Positions 18,189 through 26,802 of a DNA stretch of 64,000 nucleotides are shown here, one piece after another. The notes beneath the pieces were generated by a model, which made no database searches, was not told where the DNA came from, and was given only the letters and a program-made list of their open reading frames with translations. Every line of letters begins with the position of its first letter. Positions within the stretch are counted from its first letter, which is position 1. A program made the position numbers and the translations under genes. The DNA comes from Bog-473 sp963817735 (GTDB taxonomy: Bacteria > Actinomycetota > Acidimicrobiia > Acidimicrobiales > RAAP-2), in contig CAWFPP010000001.1 of NCBI GenBank assembly GCA_963817735.1, positions 344,730 through 408,729 on the forward strand, written 5' to 3'.

Positions 18189-18216
18189 CAGCGTTGCCTC
18201 CCCATCTGTCGGATCC

Positions 18217-18618
18217 TCATGATCGGCCGTCGGGCTGTCCGGGCACCAATCCCTCGAACGTGACGATGCGGCAGATGGCTCCCGCCGCATCGAGACTGCC
18301 GAAGCTCCAGCCCTCCATGACGGTGGCGCCGCGCTCGACCCGCTCCCAGGAGAAGCGGAAATAGCCGTGGTGGAGGTCGACCGGGCTGGTGCGTCGCAAT
18401 CCGGTCTGCCACCAGCCCTCCTGGCGGTAGCGGGCGAAGGCATCGCTCAGGCCCACGGGTCCCTCGAAGACCGCCTCGGGGGTCACGTACGCCAGGTCCG
18501 GTGCCACGCGCCGGGTCAAGGCATCCATGCGCTCGTCATCGTCGGCGAGGAAGACGGCCGCCATCAGGTGGTCGACGCGCGTGGTGATCTCCTCGTCGAG
18601 GTGGTCGTGCCCGAACAC
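18217..18618 (-). CDS. NTF2-like/SnoaL-type protein
   Basis: From GTG 18618 the frame gives 133 residues with a helix-rich start, the DLAYVTPEAVFEGPVGLSDAFARYR segment and a C-terminal beta sheet, as in the NTF2-like fold (ketosteroid isomerase, SnoaL, small dehydratases). There is no ATG at a good position, so the start is uncertain. It sits between the GNAT and crotonase genes on the same strand, suggesting a shared transcript. Reaction unknown. Confidence 0.7.
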   Translation of the reverse strand: MFGHDHLDEEITTRVDHLMAAVFLADDDERMDALTRRVAPDLAYVTPEAVFEGPVGLSDAFARYRQEGWWQTGLRRTSPVDLHHGYFRFSWERVERGATVMEGWSFGSLDAAGAICRIVTFEGLVPGQPDGRS

Positions 18619-18655
18619 CGGGGCAGTCTCGCAGAGGCCGCCGCCGAGCGCCCCG

Positions 18656-19243
18656 TCACCTCCGAGATGCCCACTCCGAGTACAAGAGTGCGAAGCAATC
18701 GGCGTCGTGTTGCGCGCCGTCGATGCGTTCCCATCCCCGCAGCATGGCCTCGCGGCCGAAGCCCGCCGCTTCGGCGGTACGGGCCGACGCGATGTTCCAG
18801 GGCTCGACGAAGAGGTGCAGGCGTGGAATGGACAGCTCGCTGAAAGCGAAGGAGACCACGCCCCGCAAGGCGGCGGCAGCCAGGCCTTGGCCGCGTGCAC
18901 CAGCGACGAGCCAGTAGCCGATGGAGGCGCGCCCGCTTTCGATCTCCTGCAGCCACAGGCCGATCGACCCGATGCCCGTCGTGGGGTCGGCCTCCGGCGC
19001 GATGACGAAGGAGTATCCGTCGCCCTCCGCATCGCGCGCCTGCTGGCGCTCAATGAAGGCCCGGCCGGCCTCCTCCGTGTACGTGCGCGGCACCGACGTG
19101 ATGGAGGGGATGAGCGGATCGGCGGACGCCTGACGCACCATGTCCAGGTCGGACAGTGCATAAGGACGGAGCAGGACCGGTGGAGAGACGAGCTGCGGGA
19201 CGCGCAGGGGAGGAGTGAAGGCCGCAGGGTCAAAGGTGCTCAT
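18656..19243 (-). CDS. GNAT family N-acetyltransferase (RimJ/RimL-like)
   Basis: A 195-residue acetyltransferase with the RimJ/RimL-type layout: LLRPYALSDLDMVRQASADP near the N-terminus, and the acetyl-CoA-binding loop ARGQGLAAAALRGVVSFAF around residues 117-135. A C-terminal strand (IPRLHLFVEPWNIASARTAEAAGF) carries the conserved Asn/Ser region. ATG 19243 overlaps the upstream gene stop (ATGA). Members acetylate protein N-termini or small amines; the target is not known. Confidence 0.87.
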   Translation of the reverse strand: MSTFDPAAFTPPLRVPQLVSPPVLLRPYALSDLDMVRQASADPLIPSITSVPRTYTEEAGRAFIERQQARDAEGDGYSFVIAPEADPTTGIGSIGLWLQEIESGRASIGYWLVAGARGQGLAAAALRGVVSFAFSELSIPRLHLFVEPWNIASARTAEAAGFGREAMLRGWERIDGAQHDADCFALLYSEWASRR

Positions 19244-20446
19244 CGGAGGCTGAAATAACCCGGCACCAGATGATGCGGTGTGTCGAGGTACCCCTTGGCC
19301 TCCGGGGGCCCGCCGAAGCGGCCGTGGCTCCAGCGCACCTCGATATGCCCCGCGACGGTGTGCAGGTCGCGGGACGTCCGGTCGCGCACGACGGCCTCCC
19401 ACCCCACCCGGGGCTGGCCGCCCGCCTGACCCTCCATCGTGATGGCGATCAGCTGGAACTGCTGGCGCCAGTCCCACGAGGTGGCGATACGGAGCCGCAG
19501 CGAGCGATCGGCCGAGGAGCCGAGCACGAAGTAGGGCGCGCTCCCGATGCGGAGCAGGCGCCAGAGCATGGCCTCGCCGTTGCCGCCCCGCTCGTCCATC
19601 GCCGCCTCCCAGCGGCGCGCCGACGCCCTCGCCACCGCGCCCGACAGCGCGGTATAGAGATCCTTCGCTCCCGGCGGCCAACCGCTGCCCAGCCAGTGCC
19701 CGAGGGCGTCGCGCTCGGGACGCGGTGAGGTCGACGGCGCGCGGGGGCAGATCCTCCCCCGCGGGCGGTGCCGCACGGCTCCGAGACGCAGCCGCGGCGG
19801 GCACCCCCGAAGCGGCTGCCACGTCCAGCCCCGGGAGCGCCACGGCTGCCACCGGACGAGCTCGCCGCTCGGATGGCGCCGGCGTCGCGGCAATCGACGA
19901 GGGCGGCGCGGTGGCCGCGTCGGCGTGGCGAGCGGCCGTGCGGACGGACTCGTAGAGCGCCTGGTACTCGGCCGGCGCGACCTCGGCGTACCAGTCACCC
20001 CCGCCGGGTAGGACCTCCCGCGCCGCTCGGGCCCCCCGGCTCGGCCCACCGAAGAGCAGTGTGTCGAAGACGCTCGTCGGGGAGACGTTGAAGAGGATCT
20101 TGGACAGGTACTTGCAGCTGACCAGGTACACGTGATCGACCCGGAGGTCGATGGGGGCCACCTCGTCGCCCGGGGCGCGGCCCGTTCCCTTCCACTCGAC
20201 CACCTGGGGCAGGCGTCCCCGCAGGCCATCGCCGGCGGACAGGAAGGCCTGCCCGTTGGCCCAGGCGGCGTGGAACTCGGTGTCGTAGGCGCCACCGGCC
20301 CGGAGGCGTTCGAGGCGTTCCCACATCTCGGGCGACAGGCTGTGCATCACGGGTGCGCGCGACCGCACGGCCTCGTCGATACCGGCCAGCCCCAGCATCC
20401 CCAGCCCCGTACCGAGCTCGGTCACCGTGGTCCGGTCGCTCGGCAT
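19240..20446 (-). pseudogene. Conserved protein of unknown function, possible nuclease fold, frameshifted
   Basis: From ATG 20446 (GGAAGGA ribosome site) the first frame has a structured region of about 190 residues with VVEWKG and then RVDHVYLVSCKYLSKILFN, reminiscent of a PD-(D/E)XK core (acidic residues followed by S-x-K). A low-complexity Ala/Pro/Arg linker comes next. The downstream frame resumes with GHWLGSGWPPGAKDLY and ends in PEAKGYLDTPHHLVPGY. The frames meet near 19725; one indel would restore about 400 residues. It lies downstream of a DNA methyltransferase on the same strand and overlaps the GNAT gene. The nuclease assignment is only a motif-level suggestion. Confidence 0.6.
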
Positions 20447-20525
20447 GCACGCATCCTTCCACTCGGGACCCGGCCGGAAGCTCCTCGAGGCGCGGTTCGG
20501 GTAGCCGTCAGCCGGCACCCGGCGT

Positions 20526-20840
20526 TCAGTCGGCGAACAGGGGGGTCAGCTGCAGCTCGAGCGGTCCGACCTCCGCTTCCGCGGCAACGTGCAGCTCGGT
20601 GCTCTCGTAGACGTCGACGGCCGTCCCGGTCCGGCCGATGAATGCGAACACGGCGTCGCCCCACCGTTCCTCACGCAGGGCCTGGCGCAGGGCGGCGCGC
20701 TCGCCGGGCGGCAGGTCCCGACCGGGCGTCTTGGCCACCAGCTGGTTGGCCAGCACCCAGTTCAAGGTGTCGAGGTTCTCGGCCACGAACACACGCGGCG
20801 GGTCGTCGCGCACGACGGCGCAGGCGACGACGGTGCCCAT
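20526..20840 (-). CDS. Small conserved-looking protein of unknown function
   Basis: A 104-residue acidic alpha/beta protein opening MGTVVACAVVRDDPPRVFVAENLDTLNWVL (residues 1-30, shown in part only as features: a buried strand, then a helix) and ending in an acidic strand. No catalytic motif or membrane segment is seen. It starts inside a tandem 16-bp repeat and lies 65 bases after the methyltransferase stop, with the frameshifted large gene 79 bases downstream. Position suggests a function shared with the methyltransferase. Confidence 0.6.
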   Translation of the reverse strand: MGTVVACAVVRDDPPRVFVAENLDTLNWVLANQLVAKTPGRDLPPGERAALRQALREERWGDAVFAFIGRTGTAVDVYESTELHVAAEAEVGPLELQLTPLFAD

Positions 20841-20910
20841 GTCAGTCGGTGCCCATGTCAGTCGGTGCCCATGTCAGTCGGCGGCCATGTCAGACGACGG
20901 CCATGTCAGA
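20831..20910 (-). repeat. Five tandem 16-bp repeats between methyltransferase stop and next start
   Basis: Five 16-base units run from the last methyltransferase codons to the start of the small downstream gene. On the minus strand the units read CATGGGCACCGACTGA or close variants, so each contains an ATG and a TGA 12 bases later. The last unit supplies the true ATG at 20840. Three units are identical, the two nearest the methyltransferase have diverged. Confidence 0.85.
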
Positions 20911-22306
20911 CGACGCCCGGCGCCACGTCGGAAGCGGACCAGAATCCGACACGGGGGGAGCTGCCGCGTCCCCCGGCGTAGGCCTTCAGCCGCGCCCGCG
21001 CCTCGGCCGACAACAGGTCCACCGCGTCGAAGATGCCGCCCGGACCGGGCGCCCGCAGGGCACGGTCGGCCTCGCTGCCTGCCCGGGGCAGCTGGGTGGT
21101 GAGCACGACGAAAGGCGCATGCCCGCCGGACGCCAGCACGTGGGCCCGGCCGAGCGCCCGCCAGACCGTCTCGGAGCGGGCCATGCCCCCCCGGTAGGCG
21201 GAGTTCGGTCCGGCCACGTCGAAGTACCACGTCCGCCCGCGCCCGTCGGTACCCGTGAAGTCGACGGCCAGCCCCAGCCCGCGCAGCCGGCGATTGGGCC
21301 TGACGTCCGCGAACCCGGCTCCCTCGAGCGCAGCCCGCGCCACCGTGACGGCCGACGCGCCGTCGCTCGCCGCGCTGGGATCGACCTGAGGCGGAGGCTC
21401 GTCGGCCAGCCGGGAGCGCGACAGCTCGACGTAGGCGGGATCGAGGTCGTAGCCGACCGCATCGCGCCCACAGCGGAGCGCCGCCACAAGGGTGGACCCG
21501 GAACCGGCGAACGGATCGACCACGAGATCGCCTCGATACGTGTAGAGCTCCATGAGGCGCTGCGGCAGCTCGACAGGGAACGGCGCAGGGTGCCGCACGC
21601 GCACTGCGCTCTCGGGAGGGATGTCCCACACGTCGAGCGTCAAGGCCATGAAGTCGTCGGCGCCGACGCTGCTCTCGTGGGGCAGGCCGTCGCGGCGGCG
21701 CTCCTTCGGGCTGCGCGCCCGTCCGAAGCGCCCCTTGCTGGCCACGATGACGCGCTCGGTCACGTCGCGCAGGACCGGGTTGGCGGCCGAGCGGAAGGAG
21801 CCCCAGGCGCAGGAGCCGCTGGCCCCCTCGCCCTTCTGCCACACGATCTCCCCCCGGGGGAGGAGACGCAGGTCGTCCTGCAGGATGGTCATGACGTCGG
21901 CGGCCAGGCTGCGGTAGGGCTTACGGCCGAGGTTGGCCACGTTGACCGCAATGCGCCCGCCCGGCTCGAGCACCCGCTTGCACTCGGCGAACACCTCGCG
22001 CAGCAAGGCCAGGTACTCGATGTAGGAGCCGGGCACGCCCTCGCGGTCGAGCTCCTCCTCGTACTGCTTGCCGGCGAAGTAGGGCGGCGAGGTGACGACG
22101 AGGGCGACCGAGTCGTCGGCCACGGCCTCCATCCGGCGGGCGTCGCCGCACAGGCACGAGACGCCGGGTTCGTGCGCGGTGACGTGCTCGTCGCCGCTCA
22201 GCTCCGGTGCCTCGAAGCGGGCGTAGAAGGCGTCTGCCACGTGCGACTCGCGGCGTCCGACACCGAAGTTGGAGGTGGAGGTCGCGCTGCGACGGCGGGG
22301 GGGCAT
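20906..22306 (-). CDS. Site-specific DNA methyltransferase (beta class, SPPY) with C-terminal extra domain
   Basis: A 466-residue protein. Catalytic motif IV TSPPYF is at residues 72-77 and motif I DPFAGSGST at 264-272. This IV-before-I order defines the beta class of amino-methyltransferases, and SPPY favours N4-cytosine, though N6-adenine is not excluded. Residues about 300-466 are an additional domain with AVDFTG (Asp349) and WYFDVAG (Asp363), which looks like a degenerate nuclease-type sheet. ATG 22306 starts MPPRRRSATS. It begins a seven-gene same-strand run. A restriction-modification or orphan epigenetic role is inferred. Confidence 0.88.
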   Translation of the reverse strand: MPPRRRSATSTSNFGVGRRESHVADAFYARFEAPELSGDEHVTAHEPGVSCLCGDARRMEAVADDSVALVVTSPPYFAGKQYEEELDREGVPGSYIEYLALLREVFAECKRVLEPGGRIAVNVANLGRKPYRSLAADVMTILQDDLRLLPRGEIVWQKGEGASGSCAWGSFRSAANPVLRDVTERVIVASKGRFGRARSPKERRRDGLPHESSVGADDFMALTLDVWDIPPESAVRVRHPAPFPVELPQRLMELYTYRGDLVVDPFAGSGSTLVAALRCGRDAVGYDLDPAYVELSRSRLADEPPPQVDPSAASDGASAVTVARAALEGAGFADVRPNRRLRGLGLAVDFTGTDGRGRTWYFDVAGPNSAYRGGMARSETVWRALGRAHVLASGGHAPFVVLTTQLPRAGSEADRALRAPGPGGIFDAVDLLSAEARARLKAYAGGRGSSPRVGFWSASDVAPGVV

Positions 22307-22415
22307 GGGGATCGGTTCGAACCCTACCGGCCGGCCCGCGAGGGGGCCGGGACCAAGGGGGCGACGGGGGCCATGCCCGAGACCGTACGGAACCGCTGTG
22401 ACAGGCGCCTGCCTG

Positions 22416-22853
22416 CTACATCTCGTAGACGACGAAGGAGGTGGGCCGGGCCACCAGGTCGTAGAGGGAGCGGGCCCGGCCGTTGTACTGCTGGGTGTGC
22501 CAGTAGATGGTGCCCGCCCCTCGCTCGGTGCCGGCCTCCTTGACCGCCCGCAGCAGGGCTTGTCCGACGTCCTGGCCCCGGGCGCCGGCGTCGACGAAGA
22601 GGTCCTCGAGGTAGCACTTGGGCTGCCGGGACCAGGTCGAGGCATGCATGACGCAGTTGGCCATCCCGATCCCCTTCCCGGTGTCGTCGAGGGCGAGCAG
22701 ACCGAACATGCCCTCCTCTCCGGCGCAGAGGCGCTCGAAGGTGCTCTGGGTGGTGAGGTCGTCCAGTTCGGCCCGGTAGAACGCCAGATAGCCGGCCCAC
22801 AGGGTGCTCCAGTCGTCCCAATCCTGGCTTCGTAACCCGCGGATGGTGCTCAC
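22416..22853 (-). CDS. GNAT family N-acetyltransferase
   Basis: A 145-residue GNAT with IRGLRSQDWDDWSTLWAGYLAFY at the start, the LEDLFVDAGARGQDVGQALLRAV acetyl-CoA loop (about residues 82-104) and a C-terminal YNGRARSLYDLVA segment. The overall pattern is that of single-domain Hpa2-like acetyltransferases acting on small amines or amino acids. It is separated from the methyltransferase by 110 bases. Substrate unknown. Confidence 0.88.
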   Translation of the reverse strand: MSTIRGLRSQDWDDWSTLWAGYLAFYRAELDDLTTQSTFERLCAGEEGMFGLLALDDTGKGIGMANCVMHASTWSRQPKCYLEDLFVDAGARGQDVGQALLRAVKEAGTERGAGTIYWHTQQYNGRARSLYDLVARPTSFVVYEM

Positions 22854-22910
22854 CCCGTCAGCATCGCATGGCGGCCAGCTGGGGGGACTGCATGACCCGA
22901 TGGCGCGGGG

Positions 22911-23540
22911 ATGCGTCGTTATGCTTCCCTCGTGATCTCGGTCCCTCGGATCTCTCGCGGGATCACCATCGGGGTGGCGGCGGTCGTCGTGGGCAGCGGT
23001 GTCGGGCTGGCCACGGGCGCGGCCGCCAGTGCCCCCTCGGGGCTGTCACGGATAATCCTGGCCAAGAGCCTGCCCGGCTTCTCGCTCCTGCCCGGGGGTC
23101 AGTACGACGGGCCGATCCCGAAGTCGCAGCTCGACGGGTACTCCTCCAGCGCCCAGTGGACGGACGACGTGGCCGACGGGAAGCTCACCGGGTTCATCAG
23201 GGCTTGGAGCCACCAGTACACGCGCGGTCTCGCCTTCATCTACATGTCGGCGGTGCGGATGCCCGACGCGGCCTACGCGCCCGATTTCACGTCGACCATC
23301 GAGGCGTACGTCTCGCCGCAGGCCGGTGCGACCTCGTTCCACGTCGCCGGCGTCACCGGGGCGACGGGGTACCGCACCACCCCGCCGCAGCAGATCGGCC
23401 GCGCCACGGGCTACTGGATCATCTTCACGAGAGGGACGGTCGGCTACTTCCTCTACGCCGTGGGACCGCCGCGCACGATGACCACCGCGCAGCTCGTGGG
23501 CCTGGCGCGTCAGCAGGCCGCGCGCGCCACCAGCGGCTAG
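22911..23540 (+). CDS. Secreted protein of unknown function
   Basis: The 209-residue product begins with a basic segment and a hydrophobic stretch ending in an Ala-rich cleavage region (about residues 17-42), a standard Sec signal. The mature part has aromatic strands (SSAQWTDDVADGKLTGFIRAW and YWIIFTRGTVGYFLYAVGP) and no Cys. I recognise no family. The start could also be an in-frame GTG at 22932, which would shorten the signal. Convergent with the AarF-like gene. Confidence 0.68.
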   Translation: MRRYASLVISVPRISRGITIGVAAVVVGSGVGLATGAAASAPSGLSRIILAKSLPGFSLLPGGQYDGPIPKSQLDGYSSSAQWTDDVADGKLTGFIRAWSHQYTRGLAFIYMSAVRMPDAAYAPDFTSTIEAYVSPQAGATSFHVAGVTGATGYRTTPPQQIGRATGYWIIFTRGTVGYFLYAVGPPRTMTTAQLVGLARQQAARATSG

Positions 23541-23553
23541 GGCGGCCTCCTTC

Positions 23554-25200
23554 CTACTTCGGGGCGCTTCGCTTACGGCCCGGGCGCGGGCGCCCGTCGA
23601 ACTTCTGGCGGACCTCGGCCCGCCGGGCCTGGATCTCGCGGTGGGTGAGGCCCTCGGTCGACGCATCGAGGCCGAAGCCCGCCTTGATCCCCGTCATGTC
23701 CGGGGCCCAGTGCTCGGCCTGCTCGAGGCCGAGCTGCTCCACGATCCGCTCACCGTGCTTGGCGGCGAAGAGCAGCGCGATGCCCTCGATCTCTGCGAAC
23801 AGGTCCAGGTCCGGGGCGAGGGTGGCGATGGCGCCGTCGAGGAACATCATGTTCTTCACGAAGAGCATGAGCTCCTTGGGCAGGCGGGCGCCGATGCTCA
23901 GCAGTGTCTTGATGGAGTGCTGCATCTCGGCCACCAGCTCGTCCGCGCTGAGCGCCGTCGGGTCGATGGCGGGCCTGTCCAGGCCCAGGACGTCGATCAC
24001 GTGCTGCACGTCGAGCGCGCCGGGGAAGGCACCCAGGTCGCGCAGGGCGGCCACCTGGGCCGGGATGTCGGCGTTGGAGGCCCCGACCACCAGTGCCAGC
24101 AGAGCCAGGCGCTTGGTCTCGCTCAGGCGGCCGGTGATGCCGAAGTCGAGCAGCGCGGTCTTCCCCGACGGCAGCACGAAGAGGTTCCCTCCGTGCAGGT
24201 CCCCGTGGAAGATGCCGTAGAACAGCGCCCCCTCCAGGAAGCCGATCATGCCGGCCCGGACCACCGCCTCGGTGTCGATGCCCGCCGCCCGCATGCCCTC
24301 GACGTCGCCGAAGTGGAAGCCGTCGAGACGTTCCATCACGAGCATGCGGCGCGTCACCAGCGTGGGGTGGGGCCGCGGCACAACGAAGTCGCGCTGGTCG
24401 AGCGCGGCGAAGGTCGATGCGACATCGAGCATGTTCTCGGCCTCCAGCCGGAAGTCGAGCTCCTCCACGATGGTCTCGGCGAAGAGCTCCACCAGCGCCG
24501 GCGGGTTGGCCAGCGCGGCGACGGGGATGCGGCCCACCAGGAGCGGCGCCAGCCACGCCATGACGGCGAGGTCCTGGCGCACCCGCTCGGACACCGACGG
24601 TCGCTGCACCTTGACCACGACGGAGGTGCCGTCGAGCAGGGTGGCGGCGTGCACCTGGGCGATGGAGGCGGCGGCCAGGGGGGTGTGCTCGACCGAGGAG
24701 AAGACGGACGAGAGCGGCGCGCCGAGATCCTCGGTCAGGACGCGCTCGACGACGGGCCAGGGCTCGGGCGTGACCTGGTCGCGGCACCACTTGAACTCGG
24801 CCACCAGCTCGGGCGGGAAGACGCCGTCGCCCGAGGCGACGATCTGGCCGAGCTTGATGTAGGTCGGGCCGAGCCGCTCGGCCGCCACCCGCAGCCGCCG
24901 CGAGATGCCGGCGACGGACTCGCTGCCCCCGCGCCGGTGCTCCTTGACGTACCAGAGTCCCAGCGCTGGGCCCACGTGGCGCAGCGTCGTCCCGAGGCGC
25001 CGCACCGGGGGCAGCGTGCGCCGCCGGGTGAGTTGGGGGAGTGACGCCAGAAGCCTGGCGCGCACACCGGCCAGCCCGCGGCGCCAGGCCATGTGTTCGG
25101 GGTCGACGGTCCACGGGCCGGCGTCGCTGAACGCGCCGAAGACGGTGTCGGGCGAGCGATCGGTGTCGGGCAAGGGAGTCGCCGCCGGGTCTGTCGCCAC
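23554..25200 (-). CDS. ABC1 kinase family protein (AarF/UbiB-like)
   Basis: A 548-residue atypical kinase with all the family marks: YIKLGQIVASGDGVFP (the KxGQ motif), AAASIAQVHAA (Ala-rich loop in place of a Gly loop), VVKVQRP (Lys for ATP), FHGDLHGGNL (catalytic loop) and LLDFGITG (metal-binding Asp). ABC1 proteins support isoprenoid quinone or lipid metabolism, and an actinobacterium with menaquinone would use it for something other than ubiquinone. No C-terminal membrane anchor is evident. GTG 25200 is the start. Confidence 0.9.
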   Translation of the reverse strand: MATDPAATPLPDTDRSPDTVFGAFSDAGPWTVDPEHMAWRRGLAGVRARLLASLPQLTRRRTLPPVRRLGTTLRHVGPALGLWYVKEHRRGGSESVAGISRRLRVAAERLGPTYIKLGQIVASGDGVFPPELVAEFKWCRDQVTPEPWPVVERVLTEDLGAPLSSVFSSVEHTPLAAASIAQVHAATLLDGTSVVVKVQRPSVSERVRQDLAVMAWLAPLLVGRIPVAALANPPALVELFAETIVEELDFRLEAENMLDVASTFAALDQRDFVVPRPHPTLVTRRMLVMERLDGFHFGDVEGMRAAGIDTEAVVRAGMIGFLEGALFYGIFHGDLHGGNLFVLPSGKTALLDFGITGRLSETKRLALLALVVGASNADIPAQVAALRDLGAFPGALDVQHVIDVLGLDRPAIDPTALSADELVAEMQHSIKTLLSIGARLPKELMLFVKNMMFLDGAIATLAPDLDLFAEIEGIALLFAAKHGERIVEQLGLEQAEHWAPDMTGIKAGFGLDASTEGLTHREIQARRAEVRQKFDGRPRPGRKRSAPK

Positions 25201-25263
25201 GCCCCGAGCCTATGGGCGCGCCTGGCCGGCGCCGGGCGGGTACCGGGCCGGGGAGCCCCGGGC

Positions 25264-26142
25264 TCAGCGGCCGACGCGGGCTGCGGCTTCCCGGCAGGCC
25301 TCGAGGTCGTCGAAGGCCCGGGCCACGTCGTCGGGGGTGAAGGCGAAGAAGAGGGCGGCCACTGCGTCGGCGCCGGCCTCGGCGTAGCCCTCGACCCATT
25401 CGGGTGTCAGCTGCTTGAAGTACGGGCACACCGTGATGCGGAGCTCGTCGCGGCTGCGCCCGACCTTGTCGAGCTCCTGGTCGAGCGCGGCCAGACCGGC
25501 GGCCAGCTCGTCGGGCGAGCGGTTGAAGGTGTGCCAGCCCTGCCCGTGGCGGGCCACGCGGCGCAGGGCGGCCGGCGTCTCGCCGCCGATATGGACCGGG
25601 GGTGGCTGCTGCAGGGGCTTGGGGAACATCTGGCAGGCGGGCAGGTCGTAGACCTCGCCCTGGAAGGAGGAGGTCTCGTCGAGCCAGAGCGTGCGCAGCA
25701 CCTGGAGGTACTCGTCGGTCCGGCGGCCCCGTTGCTCCCAGGGCACGTTGAGCACGTCGAACTCCTCCTTCAGCCAGCCCACGCCGATGCCGAGGTCGAC
25801 CCGACCGTCGGAGAGCCAGTCGAGCGTGCTGACCTCCTTGGCGGTGTAGACGGGGTTGCGCTGGGGAAGGAGCAGCATGGCCGTTCCGAGCCGGACCGTC
25901 GACGTGCGCGCCGCCAGGTAGGTCAGAGCGACCATCGGCTCGAGCAGCCCGCTGCCGGAGGGAGCGGGCATCCGCCCGTCGTCGGCGTAGGGGTACCGGC
26001 TCTCGTACGCGTCGAAGAGTACGACGTGCTCGCCCACCCAGATGGTTCCGACGCCACGCTCCTCGGCCCCCGCGGCCACGGCGTCGAGCAGAGGTGCGGT
26101 GGCCATCGGGCTGGCGGTCGGCAACCACAGGTCGAACTGCAC
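25264..26142 (-). CDS. LLM-class F420-dependent oxidoreductase
   Basis: A luciferase-fold protein of 292 residues with FDLWLPTASP at the start, GTIWVGEHVVLFDAY, VRLGTAMLLLPQRNPVYTAKEVSTLDWLSDGRVDLGIGVGW and PPVHIGGETPAALRRVARHGQGWH. These match the F420-dependent TIGR03619-like group. I chose GTG 26142 because the fold begins there and it lies just past the TetR stop; longer versions enter the TetR gene. Third gene of a P450-TetR-LLM operon. Confidence 0.86.
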   Translation of the reverse strand: MQFDLWLPTASPMATAPLLDAVAAGAEERGVGTIWVGEHVVLFDAYESRYPYADDGRMPAPSGSGLLEPMVALTYLAARTSTVRLGTAMLLLPQRNPVYTAKEVSTLDWLSDGRVDLGIGVGWLKEEFDVLNVPWEQRGRRTDEYLQVLRTLWLDETSSFQGEVYDLPACQMFPKPLQQPPPVHIGGETPAALRRVARHGQGWHTFNRSPDELAAGLAALDQELDKVGRSRDELRITVCPYFKQLTPEWVEGYAEAGADAVAALFFAFTPDDVARAFDDLEACREAAARVGR

Positions 26143-26143
26143 G

Positions 26144-26768
26144 TCAGGCCCCCAATCCCCGGCACACGAACGAACACATCTCGTCGGCGGCGTCGGCGGC
26201 CGGAATCGGGTCGGGCTCGCCGGCCCGCACCGACAGGGCGCCGTAGATCTGCTGGCCCATGAGCACAACGGCCCGCGCCGGGTCGAGATCGGCCCGGAAA
26301 TCACCGGAGGCGATGCCGGCGACGACGAGATCCTCGAGCACGCGGATCATGTCGAGCCCGATCATCATCGAGCGCGCCGCCCACGGCCTCCGAGCCGGCG
26401 GCGGTCGTCGTCGACTGGGTGGCCATGGCCAGGCGGAAGAACGCCGGGCTCTCGTCGACGCGCTCGAGGGCGCCGAGGATGAGCCGGCGCAGGCGGGCGA
26501 CCGGGGGAGCGTCATCGTCCGCCGCCAGCGCGATGGTGTCCTGCAGCTGGTCGTACATGGACTGCACACAGGCACGCAGGAGATCGTCCCGGTTGGCGAA
26601 GTAGACGTAGACGGTCGAGCGGGCGACGCCGGCCTCGGCGGCGATCTCGTCCATGGGCACGTCGGTGGTGCCGCGCTCGCCGAAGAGGCGGCGCGCCGTG
26701 TCGATCAGCTGATCGCGCCGGAAGTCGCGGATGACGTCCTTCAACGCCTCGGGGGCGCGCCGGGCCAC
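26144..26768 (-). pseudogene. TetR-family regulator, frameshifted
   Basis: The N-terminal frame from GTG 26768 holds the TetR helix-turn-helix (DTARRLFGERGTTDVPMDEIAAEAGVARSTVYVYF, residues 21-55, cited by range), and the C-terminal frame has a ligand-domain helix series ending FVCRGLGA. The frames join near 26380, after ATQSTTTAAGSEA and before ARSMMIGLDMIRVLEDL; a single indel restores about 205 residues. It lies 34 bases after the P450 gene and 1 base before the LLM gene. A perfect 19-bp palindrome upstream of the P450 is its likely operator. Confidence 0.82.
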
Positions 26769-26802
26769 GGGCTACCTCCTCCGCCTCAGCCGGCCGACCG
26801 GC

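Noticed and set aside
20831..20910. CRISPR-like array
   Set aside because: Units are only 16 bases and directly adjacent, with no spacers and no cas genes anywhere in the window. The same holds for the 12-bp repeats at 371-418.
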